NCBI GenBank assembly: GCA_964036275.1
Contig: OZ038436.1
Span: 10,427,904-10,491,903, forward strand
Direction of reading: 5' to 3'
Length of the DNA: 64,000 bases
From: Litoditis marina
Taxonomy: Eukaryota; Nematoda; Chromadorea; Rhabditida; Rhabditidae
The translations under genes and the position numbers were made by a program. The notes beneath the pieces are model-generated. The model saw only the letters and a list, made by a program, of their open reading frames with translations, did no database searches and had not been told where the DNA came from. Positions 1 to 13,500 of the stretch are shown one piece after another; position 1 is the stretch's first letter; every line of letters begins with the position of its first letter.

Positions 1-340
1 GGGTGTAATAAGGGAAAGACGGAGAGAGAGGGAGAGAGAGAGATAAAGAGAGAGGAGAGAGATAAATACAGGGCAGGGGAGATAGATAGATACGTGCTCG
101 AAATCACTTCTCAACTATCTCAGTCGAAGATGAAGCTGAAGGGTTGAACGATCTGTTATTCATAGGCAAATAAAATATGTCAGGATGTCGCCAAACTAAT
201 ATTTTGAAAATTTGACCAACCTCGCGCACAGCTCGCTAGGGGCTAGGAGTTGTTAACGGATGGGAGTCTTCAATAACAACTATCCACTTTCCTACCGTAC
301 ACATCAAACTATCGAACCCTCCAACTGTGGTAGAACTAAC
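1..340. other. Intron of NOA1 running off the left edge
   Basis: The first bases are a GA-rich low-complexity stretch. Reading the minus strand from the donor at 340 toward base 1 I find no exon that continues the GTPase domain (no NKxD motif), so the next NOA1 exon must lie outside the window. Nothing else is recognisable here. Confidence 0.6.
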
Positions 341-3300
341 CGACGACAATCATGGGCTTCTGGCTGCCGATGATGTCCGGGAGGTGTCGGTGGACGCTGC
401 CGGGGATGTCCGTCACATCCACCACTAGTATGACGAGCGCCTCGATCTTCGTCCGCAGATGGGACAGCATGGAGGCGTAGTCCACCGGACACACGTTCAC
501 GTTCAGCTGAAACATTTCACTGCAGTTAAATGGGGGCAGTCCGCTAGTGTTAAGAATAAATTAGAGAGGACGAAAACTCTACTGATTTGGCATCACACCA
601 ATTCACGTTCAACTGAAACGAAAGAATCTTCAATGAGTGGTGTGTGGCCGTGGGGGCGGGCGGCGAATTCATTGGAGGACCGGGTCCTTCCCGAACCGGA
701 CCGATTTGACTGGAGAACCAGTCGGTTTCGAATGGCGGTTCGGTTCTCCAGTGACCGGTTCGGTTCGATTCGGGAAAGACCCGGTTCTCCAGTGAATTGG
801 CTCAGGCAGCAAATGGTTTGTGTGTAATAAGACCCCACCCCATTTAAAAGGATAAAGTTTGATTTGGTGTTCGGTAAAATTGTGCAACAACTGTTGTACA
901 ACACAAACGGTGTGCGCGTTCCAAATGGTAAACCAGCAAGAACTGTGAGATGTCCTAGTTACTGAATCACTCACAAACTACAAGACAAGAACAGAATAGC
1001 ACACATAAACGTGAAAGAAACGTATACGTACCAAAAAGTCGTGATTCTTCAGCAGATGACATCTTCTGCACAGAATTGACGACGCATCGGATTCCATCTT
1101 TTCGAATAACTCGACGGGCAGAAATCCGGGCAGCGAACTGTCCTGAAAACACAAAAATTACGGTGAAACATTTGAGAGAGTTTGAAATCTGCGCCCGTAT
1201 TTTGTAAGCTCAAGTAGCCATGTAAGTTACATGAGCGAATTTTCAAATAGTAATCATTAACTCGTGATTGCCTTGGTTCAACAGATTGTTTAGTATGTTT
1301 TGAAGTAGCAAAGAGTATCATTAGAAAGAGCAAAACACAGTGAAAACTGTTGAAAACTGAGGCAAATCAGAACTATTAAAAATTTGCTCAAGTAATTTAC
1401 ATGGCTACTAGCTACTTGAGCTTACAAAATACGGCCACTGATGTAACGTAAAGAGGGATGATTTTATACACCATCGAGAAAAAGTTTGTCCTTCTAGATC
1501 AGGCGTCAGGTTACATTTTCTGAGCGAACACAAACGATTATATTATAAAATGAGCAGGGATGCTCGTGCTGTTGAGTTTCGGCATTAAAGAAGGACGATG
1601 ATGTGGACCAATCCCGTGTCAACGGTCCTTCAAACGGCAATTGAAAAATGTATTGCAGTTTAAAGGACGGAAGCGTTGGGATTGGACCACATAATCGGCC
1701 TTCTTTAATATCAGCACTGCTTATTTATTCTAACTATTTAGTAGGCGAAAACCGTGAACCGTGATACTATCGATGCAAAATGTGCGCTGCCTATAAATAG
1801 GCAGTGCAACACTTGAGCGTGCCTATTTTTGAATTATCGTCAATCGTCGCGTGTTTGTCCCAGAACATGGAATATGTACAACTATAGTCTCATTATTTTT
1901 GGAAATGCACCCGTTTTTCGAGAAACGATACAAATTTTCTAATTTGATCAAAAGAAAGCGGTTTCTAAATTTTCTTGTCTATTGATGAGAGGTTGCCAAT
2001 GAGTGAGAGTGATTTTCTGCCCATAGTTGACATAATTGCTTCAGACACTTCTACACATTTCTAATAACTGTTCTCTAATACCAACGTTAACATTATCGGA
2101 AAGATTATCCTACACTTTCTTGCCAGGTCTAAAATTCAGTTGGTTTTCCTCAACCTATTTTCAGGCTACCTGAGGAGATAACTTAAGAGAAACCTAAAAC
2201 CGAACGCTAAACCCCGAATTTCGCGTTAGATTGCAAGGTAACCGGTTGTGTTCATTCTAGGTTAGCAACCGGTTATCTACCTGAAACGAGACCAAAAACC
2301 GATGACATATATGAAACACTAAACATGTTATCTAATGGTCACGGGCCACAGATTTTTAGTAGGACAAACCCACTATTATTATTATTATTATTATTAATAT
2401 CATCATTATTATCTACCTTGCAGTGCATCTGTGCCCCGCATCCCCCGCACTTCTCATGAGAAGCGGGTCTCGCGGCGTCCGTCCTCCCAAACTGTTCGCT
2501 CCACTTCAATTCGTCCTCATTCGCGCCACCTGGCTGGCCCGGCGGCTCGTGCTAAACATTGGAATTATCATTATTATTCATTATTGTTTATGTATAATTA
2601 TGTATACAGAACATTATATTCTATGTGGTTCTCGTGCTAAAAAGGCATTTTTGAACCGAATATTTCTCAACAGCAAGCACGAATCTGGATGAAACACCAT
2701 CAAATTTGCCCAGTTTCGCAGAGAACTAGCTCTTTTTGAAGTAATTTGCAAGTTGAACGGTTGTTAATGTTGAATTGTTATGACTCAATGATCAAGGTTT
2801 CTTGGAAATATTTGTAGTTTGTAGTCGAACCTCGCCGGTTCTCTGGCCGGGCAGCTGAAAATCGATATGTTCCACTGCATCCTCTCCACCAAAAACGAGT
2901 CGAGTTGGTCTGAAAACAAACAAAAACTTCATGTAAGTACTAAAGTACCACAGTACAGTACTCTAGGAAAGTACTACAGTACATGCTTACATGCTACAGT
3001 ACAGCACTAAGTGAGTACTGCATTTATGTTGCCCAAAATCCAACGAAATGAAGAAAATGTGCTACTTTTATCCAAATTCAGAATTGAAAACGGTGTAATT
3101 TGACCTATTTCAGTCGATAGACGGCTTCATTTTGGCAGAAAAGTCACAGCTTTACTAATCTTTCTGTTCTCTGACTATAAGAATAGCAATAGTCCCATGC
3201 GAAGTCGAAATGTTGTGTTCAGATGCACTGCAAGTTCTATAGAAACCGACCATCCCTTATTTCAGGCCCAGGAATAAAATAAGCGACGGTAGCTATAAAC

Positions 3301-6235
3301 TCGAACCGAAGCGCGCTCAAGTGTTACACTGCGTGGTCATAAGCTGCGAACTTTTCTTCCATTAATTATCCATCTAGATCTTGCGGACTGTTAGCACCAA
3401 TCTAAACGGAAAAAGGAAAAACTAGAGAGGGAAGATTGGTAAATTAGGCCCTAAAGATGGTAATCGAGCGAACCTGGGCCCAAAAGGGCCTTGATTCTGA
3501 TATCGATCACACTTTTTCTGATTGTCTCTGATTTTGAATGCACCTGTGTTGCACTACACTACATTTTTCACATGTTTCCAGTATGTGCTTGAGATGAAAA
3601 ATGTCACCCTAAGCGGCCCTAGGTATAGGGTAATTTCGGCTACGAAAATCGCGGGGGTGACTTTTCCCCTATGTGAAGACTCGTATATCTTCCAAACCGA
3701 ACCGCAACTCGGAACGGGTAAATAAGTTGTATTACTGTCAACTGGACTGGAAATTTGGTTTTAATTTCAGGTTAGCAACATAGGTGGCGTGACGAAATGA
3801 ATAGTTATCAAAAAACGGAATCGTTATCAAAAACCCGAATCGCCCGAACAACCCCATAACGGTTTGGTGTGATTATTTCACGAAAAATCCCAATATTCGA
3901 TTGAAAACCGTGAAAATTCATGAGTTTTCAATGGAAATACGCAAATTTTCGCGAAAACGTGGCCAATTTTTGTCAGTATCCTGGCTATTCCGACCACTTT
4001 ACGCATGAATTGGGGTTGATATTTGGGTTGACAGAAAGTTTTCGAGTGTGGGCAATGACCGAGTTTTCTCGACTTTAACAACTCTAGTATGAATAACTCA
4101 CGTGTTCATACTGTCTTCGGGCAGTTCACACGTGCTACCGGAGATGTATTCGTCCACGTACTGACCCGCTTCCACGTAGAAACCACGGTCCCCGATTTCA
4201 GGCTCTGAAACAAGAAACATATTCTATTTAAAAGGGGGGGGGGGGGCAGAAAGGGAAGCTAGTTTAGGTACCCAGGGGTACCTAAATATAACGTTGCGCG
4301 CGCCAAAACAGGCAAACAAGTGTCCACCGTATCGGTAATTTTGATAAGCTCTTTCATACTAGTTTTCCTTTCTGTCTCCCTTTAATAACAAATTTTCTAC
4401 GTTATCGCGTCCAATCTCTCTCTCTCTCTCTCTCCATCTTTCTCTCTCTATCTCTCTTTCTCTTTCTCTCTCTCTATGTATCTCTCTCTTATCTCAGGTT
4501 CTGAGACCAGGAAGAATAATGTTAATTTTATACAGAGAGACTAAACACTAGACCGTTGCATGACTCCTAGCATGGTTATAATAAAAAGCTGGAACATTGG
4601 AGTGCGTGATGCTTCAACCACGTGTGCGGCGATATTGAACGGGTACCCATCATATAAAATCTTTAGTGAGAATAAGATGCTATATATTTCTCCATCAGCT
4701 AACAAGTAATTTACTATCAATGAAACAAAAATGTGCGCTGCCTATAAATAGGCAGTGCAACACTTGGGTATGCCTAATTTTAAGTTATCGCGTGTTTGTC
4801 TCGCAACATTAAAAAATGTGATCACGTACCAGAAAGAGCTGTATATTCTGTAAAGATGTACCCATTTACAGCTAAAACATGCCCAATGTCATAAGCCTTC
4901 GCAATTTCGCAATCAATTGTTAATCTTTCTCTATTTCGGAAGAAACCTTTTCTGTAACCCAACCAGAAAAGCAATTAGCTAATTTAGAACATACTTAGAT
5001 TGTATTGATGTTTCGGTTTTATATCCTAGTTTTCTTCTTTCTTCACAATAAAGTACGAAAGTACGTGAGAATCACCTGAACTCCGGACCCAAACCCCAAT
5101 TTAGAGGACGGGGGGGGGGGGGAGTTATAACCCCGTCCCATTGGGGTTCTGAGGTTATTCCTGTGAATATTTATTATATAACATGTATATGATGTTGTGA
5201 AATAAACATATTATTATAAGCTGTTCTATCATGCGACGTACGACCTACCCGATTCGGTCACTTGGGCTCCAATATTGACCGGATTAGCATCGACCTTTGA
5301 CCCCATCAGCGGAAATGCCACCTCGTTCGAGGGACTAAGACTCTCCGTTACAGCCGGCTCCTTTTCTCGTTCCTCCAATACTCGTCGAGAAAGAATGGCC
5401 TCATACTTTACATCTGACCTGAAATCGATATTATTAGTATTATTAATACTATTATTAAAACATTCAACAACATTTTGTATAACAATATTACACTAACGTT
5501 TTTTGTGAACCACAGCAACTAGCCAATTTAATGCGATGTTTCAGTGACAAACTAGCCAAACGCCACCAGGGAGTCTTTATATGCAATGCCTAAAACATTG
5601 CAGTGCCCATTCCGACTAGGAAATCGGAAAGACATCAAAATAAGCTAATTTAAACGAAACTAACTTCGAAACTTACAGCAAAAATCATACTTTGAAAAAA
5701 GGTTAGAACGAGTTCGAGTAATGCAGATTCTAGTTTTCCGAATAGCCAAAACAGAAATGTCAAATCAGGTTCCCTTCTGGTCACAATCGGCTGTTTTCTA
5801 ACCGAAATTATTGAATTTCACGTAAATTCATTGAAAAACGCTATCCTTATTGTAGAGTAGTCAGACATTCCGCAAAATTCATTGTAAAAAAGGGTTTCAA
5901 AGGGGTTAACAAAAGGGTTAACCAGGTAACCCGGTTAAGGTTACTTGATGGGTTTCAAGTAGGACGACTGTGTGGACCAATCCCGTGTCAACGGTCCTTT
6001 AAACGGCAATTGAAAAATGTATTGCAGTTTAAAGGACTGAAGCGTTGCGATTGGACCACATAATCGTCCTTCTTTGACAGAATACTCGGTTCCTTGCGGA
6101 ATTGGCCCAGATAACTTACTGTATCAGTTTCTCTCCCATCATTGAGTCGACTGAGAATTGGCTCGTTTTTCCCTCAACCGCTCCCTCGGCGGACTCCTTC
6201 TCGAAATCGGCCAGACGCTGTTGTAGTTTGCTCAT
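341..6235 (-). CDS. NOA1: NOA1, circularly permuted mitochondrial GTPase (5' part of gene)
   Basis: Six exons join in phase: 6235-6120, 5418-5249, 4204-4102, 2909-2831, 1142-1032, 506-341 (249 codons plus one base); the rest is outside the window. Exon 5 encodes DSSLPGFLPVELFE and LCRRCHLLKNHDF, and exon 6 encodes LNVNVCPVDYAS, ALVILVVDVTDIPGS and IIGSQKPMIVVG. These match the junction between the zinc-knuckle region and the permuted GTPase domain of the NOA1/YqeH family, which acts in mitochondrial ribosome assembly. The NKxD (G4) and P-loop motifs lie beyond the edge. The N-terminal 156 residues are poorly conserved. The start ATG directly follows an AG acceptor (gttttctag), so the mRNA is probably trans-spliced. 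The gene lies 375 bp downstream of PIG-P on the same strand. Exon 4 uses a weak donor (gttcga), and the usual first CxxC of the zinc knuckle is absent. Confidence 0.85.
665..798. repeat. MITE-like palindrome, family C
   Basis: A 134-bp inverted repeat in a NOA1 intron. Its ends are gaattcattggaggaccggg and the reverse complement of gaaccggt/ctccagtgaatt type sequence, with interior repeats of GAACCGG and CTCCAGTGA. A related longer copy lies at 59221-59495. No coding capacity. Confidence 0.7.
1193..1436. repeat. Inverted-repeat element, family D
   Basis: The ends read cgtattttgtaagctcaagt and, inverted, acttgagcttacaaaatacg; the second inverted block (catgtaa / ttacatg) is also visible. The element surrounds about 170 bp of unrelated sequence. 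A second full copy is at 35271-35515 and a single end is at 42672-42697. Confidence 0.7.
1585..1708. mobile_element. TTAA-flanked MITE, family A copy 1
   Basis: A 124-bp hairpin beginning TTAAAGAAGGACGATGATG and ending with the complement, CGGCCTTCTTTAA. Both ends carry TTAA, the target duplication typical of piggyBac-type elements. The interior contains two facing copies of a motif around CAGTTTAAAGGAC. It lies in a NOA1 intron. Confidence 0.75.
1781..1815. repeat. Short dispersed motif around a 14-bp palindrome, copy 1
   Basis: Contains the perfect palindrome GCCTATAAATAGGC followed by AGTGCAACACTTG. Nearly the same 35 bp, with similar flanking sequence up to a GTGTTTGTC block, recurs at 4732-4766; a degraded form is near 57513-57548. 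Confidence 0.6.
4413..4492. repeat. CT microsatellite
   Basis: An interrupted (CT)n tract in a NOA1 intron. A poly-G run of about 14 bases lies 170 bp upstream at 4232-4246, and another at 5109-5122. Confidence 0.85.
4732..4766. repeat. Short dispersed motif around a 14-bp palindrome, copy 2
   Basis: Near-identical to 1781-1815, again centred on GCCTATAAATAGGC. Both copies sit in NOA1 introns. Confidence 0.6.
5954..6076. mobile_element. MITE, family A copy 2
   Basis: Same hairpin as 1585-1708 (AGGACGACTGTGTGG ... CCACATAATCGTCC), but the left terminal TTAA is decayed to TCAA. It lies in NOA1 intron 1. Confidence 0.7.
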
Positions 6236-6237
6236 CT
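6236..6237 (-). promoter_or_regulatory. Probable trans-splice acceptor of NOA1
   Basis: On the minus strand gttttctag is followed immediately by ATGAGC. An acceptor with zero 5' UTR bases before the start codon is characteristic of spliced-leader trans-splicing in nematodes. An upstream cis exon is not excluded. Confidence 0.55.
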
Positions 6238-6610
6238 AGAAAACTTCGGATCTGCGTCTCTCTGACCTGCACACTCTCTCGTCCAGGCCGGTACAAAACT
6301 AGCGGCCAATTTACTGGGAATGGAAACACCGCCTCCCCCATTTCTTTTTGCAAATGAAGGTCAACGTTTGAAACAAAACAACCATTCCAACAAATTTCAT
6401 TTGAATTGGTGAAACCGTTTGATTTTTGCTCTTTCGGAAGCCAAAACAACCTCCCTTTTGACTCTTAAGTTCACCAAACCCTAACTACCTTAACCTAAAC
6501 AGAAGTATGTCAACTAACCGATGTGGACCTAGATGGTCCCCTTACGGAGGCCATTGTCTCGCGAAGCGACGCGCGCGACACGAAACGAATCGCCAACGAC
6601 ACTCGACAGC

Positions 6611-9119
<2,509 letters not shown>

Positions 9120-9192
9120 CAATCTTCTATTGTCCACCAAATAATTGAGATGATCACTTTTTAGATGGGAAAGACGAATCTCACCGAAAAGG

Positions 9193-9194
9193 CT
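9193..9194 (-). promoter_or_regulatory. Possible acceptor upstream of PIG-P start
   Basis: gtttacag followed by CCTTTTCGG on the minus strand, 73 nt before the chosen ATG. It could be a trans-splice site or join an upstream exon; the reading frame is open from here to the ATG. Confidence 0.35.
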
Positions 9195-9436
9195 GTAAAC
9201 ACAAATATTACAAAGTTTTCCTATAACTGCATTCGAATGTTTTACGTATTTGACAGATTTCACAGATGTTTGACAGATTTCCCTAGAAAACTCTAACTCC
9301 AAACAATACAAGCGCAGTGAAATGTTTCAGATAATTGCTCAGGCAAACATGGGCCAATTTCTTCGATATTGTGTGTAGAGCCGAGAAAAATACTTTAGCT
9401 ACTTACATCCTAACAATTTTGTACACGTACAATGGG

Positions 9437-9707
9437 TGAATTCTATATCTAACCGGGTTTTTCGGTAACCTAACCCTTTTTTTGGTAACCTATTTTTCAG
9501 GTTACCTCAGTAGGTAACCGGTTGGTAACCTAAAATGAAAAACCGGTTACCTGATTTTCTAAGGCAAAATGTGGTTTTTACCGTTAGTTTGAACGGTAAC
9601 CGGATTTTAGTTTCAGGTTACTTTCGGGTTACCTACCAAAGTAACCTCAAAAATGGGTTACCAAAAAAGGGTTAGGTTACCTAAAAACCCGGTTAGTTGT
9701 AGAATTG
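9437..9707. mobile_element. GGTAACC-rich palindromic MITE, family B copy 1
   Basis: About 270 bp, ends GAATTCTATATCTAACCGGG and its complement, with inner blocks GGTAACCTAACCC, CAGGTTACC and TAGGTAACCGG arranged symmetrically around a centre that reads TTTTTACCGTTAG. Other full copies: 15554-15800, 26114-26381, 27050-27310, 33933-34196, 36222-36488, 49398-49638. No coding capacity. Confidence 0.85.
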
Positions 9708-10557
9708 GCCATATAAGAAATTGTGCTCTATATCTCAAAAAAGAGAGCTCAAAACAATTGTATGATGTTGCTACTGCAGTGGAAAGTTTCACTACATCAA
9801 TAATAGTGCAAACGAATAAGTGCGTTGATCATCGCATGAACTTCACAATCAAAAATAAAACACAAACAAATATAAAAAAAAGTCATATCAGATAAATGAG
9901 AGAGGTCCAAACCTCGTCGAATCAAAACATCATTAGCCATATACAAATTATGTATTATATTCAACATGAGAACATACTTTCGATACATAAAAACTCTGAA
10001 ATATTAAAATCTCTAAAACGTGAAATATACATGTATGAAACTGATAAGTGATGGCCTAGAACACAGTCCAAACCCGCGAGAAAGAACTTTTAAAAATGTT
10101 GAAAAATTATATGGAAGAAGATTTATAATTCACAAAAGATATAATATATCTAATCTCTACTGATATTCAGTTAAACACAAACTCTATCATTAAAAAAGTG
10201 AAAACACCTCGCTCGATCCGAAACTGTTGATATGCATGTAAATCGTGAAACATTGCATAATATGTTATCTAATACACCAGCTGAATAGAAAAAGGAGGCG
10301 ATATTCATCTACCAGCTTTTTGCACTGAAATCTACAGCCTAGTCCAAAGTAGGTAGATTAGATAGAGAAAAGTCAGGGAGGGAGTTGTTTTTAGCCCCAA
10401 CGGGTGCGAAAATGGCACGGTTTCAGAGATAGGACCGAAACGTTGCTCGAAATGTTCATTTTATCAGTCGAAATTTGATCTTTTTCTATTCGTAGGGGGT
10501 GTTATTCGACTCGACGTTAAACCTTGTTTATGAGCGTAAACGAAAAGAGTATTTAGC
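9708..10557. other. Intergenic DNA between WASH1 and PIG-P
   Basis: AT-rich sequence holding the 3' UTR of WASH1. I see no exon, hairpin or repeat apart from the family B element next to it. Confidence 0.6.
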
Positions 10558-13500
10558 CTAGGCCCAATCGTCGACCCCGCTTCCACTGTCTTTATCTTCC
10601 TCCTGAAGGGGCGGGGCCGGGATCATCGGACTGTTTCGCAACGCGTTCAATCCACCTGATGGAGGTCCCGCGTCACGTTTTCCCGAGATGGCTGCAATTT
10701 GGCAGTTATTATTGCCCTAATAACCAAAACATACCTCTCATTGAAACTATTCAGAACGAGTTATCAAAGCTGCTCAAGACTGAACCATAACTCGAGAGTA
10801 AAAACTAAACGGCGCACGAGTTGGTCGTATTCTCACAATAATGCACATTTCCGTTCGGCTGCTGTCATCTTTCAACAGCTGCATCCAATGTTGAAAGTTC
10901 AGCTTTGATTAATTCTGGGCCGGAACCTTTTTTTATTGAACAACATGACCACTTCATTACAGGGAATGAGGCGTTCTCATGAAATGTCGAACCTTTCCTT
11001 CGCGCGTCCAACGCCTTCGAAAGTGACGTCAACAACTCTAACTAATGAGAAACCGAAACACGGAATATCGATTGACCTGTGACCTACCTATTGAAAATCG
11101 ATTGACATGTGACCTACCTATTGAAAATCGATTGACATGTGACCTACCTCTCCTTCTGGCGTCCAACGCCTTCGAGAGTGACGTCATCAGATCCTCGCCC
11201 GTTCCACTGCTGCCAGCCTTATTGGACGACAGCGCACTGCTCTCGTTCAACGAAGAGGAGGTGGAGGACTGAAAGGAAAAAAGGTTAGAAATATCGGTAC
11301 AGATGGTCACGCTGTACAATGAAACAATGCAGGTTTTTCAATGCAACATTGTAATAACTGTGACCTACATTACGAAGAGAGCTTTTCTTTTGAATTTCAA
11401 CCACCCAGGACTGACAATGCAACTAGTACCGAAAAGCATACCTAATACGAAACACCAATCAGAACGGACAAAGCGAAAAAAGTATTGCTTTCTGGTGTTT
11501 TTGGCTCACCTCTTAACGGGTAGGTAACCTAAAACTAAATTTTGGTTAACGTACACACTAACAGTAAAAACCAAAGTTTGTGTTAGAAAACCAGGTTATT
11601 AAGGCATTCCCGACATCTACTCACATTAGTTTTCCTGTTGCCAGCCGATCGTTTGAGGGCAGCCTTTCCGACTCCACCCGCGGCGCGAATCGAAGCCATT
11701 AGGTCCATTCTGAAAATGGTTTCATTTCAATCTCTCTCGTTTCCTCTAACTCTCTTTCTCTATCCTCTCTAGGTTTCTATCTCCTTCTCTCTTCCGCTCT
11801 ATTTCTCCACGAAAACTGAAATTCACTGATGGCAACTGATAGACAGTACCACACTCTCGATACACACAGTCTCGAAATTTGAATGAACTCTTAATCAGTG
11901 CCTAATCACTCTCTACGATCTCTACTATTCACTATCATTTCCAACACAGACAGAAAGTCGTGAAACTCCAAAAAAACATCACGACATACCTCCCATCCCC
12001 GCCAGACGGTGTGGTCGGCGTCGAACTACTGGACGGCGGTGACATCAGAAGTGCCGGCGGCGGCGGCGGTGGTGGTGGGGGCGGTGGTCCTGCTATATAC
12101 AGAATATTTAGAATAGCTTACATTAGAATATCTAGAATAGAATAGAGAACCTGCTGCCGGATTGTTAAAGTCGAACTCAAAACTAGACTCAAACATTTTC
12201 GAGTTAAATTTTTGAACGAAATTCGATTGTTCAAAATTACAACTTCCAAAAAATCGAAAAGTCGGGAGCTCGAAATATTCGGAAACTCTTTAGTACAAAC
12301 TCGCATTCCAAAACTCGAAAACCCGATTAAAGGAGACCGGAGAGCAACATGGTTTCTCGTAAAGCTGCTGTATCCTACTTTTGATTGGACGCGTTGCGTG
12401 TCGCGCGGCATTGTCATGTGAATGTCACGTGGACTGATCAAACTAATATACGAGTTATTTGTATCTGATCTCAATACAGTTAAAAGCAGCCCCGAAACAA
12501 TACCTTTGCTCAAGTTGTGTTCCGGTCTCCTTTAACAACCCTCACCTGCTGTCATAGTTGGTGGAGCGATGGGAGGCAGATTAGAAGAGGGCGGTGCGGG
12601 TGTCACGACAACGGGTGGCACGATCGGCGCTTAAAATATATGCATGAAATGTATGAATAATACATTACATTCCTATAAGACCTTTTTAAAGGTTTTCTTC
12701 AGATTATTGTATCACAAGCCTTATTTGCGTAAAAAACTTATTAATAATTTAGAGTGCTCGTACCTGGCGGAGGAGGTGCGAGGGGAGCTGGAGGAACTAC
12801 GCTTGACATCGCCGAGGACGAACTGTTAGCTGTATCACCTTCTGAAAAAAAAAATTCAACTTATAACCTAGCTGAAACATTCGGACACGAGGACGCTAAA
12901 CCGTGACAAATCAAACACCTTATAATAATGCTGAAACATTCGGACACATTGAACACTACACGACAAAGTCGCTACGTTTTTTCATGTGTATCTTTCACGG
13001 TTATGAAGACAAGAGTACGTGCACAGAAAAGATACACAACAAAAACTCTTTGAAAGCTTCATAGAACCGTCATGACGTTTTGGATGAAACTGGGGCAGAG
13101 GCGAAACGTACCACTTTCATTTTTCGCTCACTCAACTATTCTTAATACGGCCGGGCGAATTCTCTCTTTAACCCGGTAGTTCGTTAACTCTATCAGGTCT
13201 ATTGGGTTACCTGGGTTACCCTCTTGTCAACCTGGTTAATAGTTAATTCCCAACTGATATGGTTACGGAAATACCGGGTTCCTTGTGGAATTGGCTTATA
13301 TACACCGTGACTGTATTAAATTGATCAGGATTTCAATTACTATTTACACAACAAAAGACAAAAGGTCCACCATGCGCTTCCAGTTTTCCGACGATTCGGA
13401 GTTCACTGGGGTATTTTCCGAATCCAACGCTTCAATGTTTCAAGGTATACTCTTATTGTTAATTCGACTAACGCCCATCTGGAGCTTCCGGTTGCTTCGG

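Noticed and set aside
12118..12513. 131-codon minus-strand frame in a WASH1 intron
   Set aside because: Most of it is the TTAA-flanked element at 12327-12535; no coding signature.
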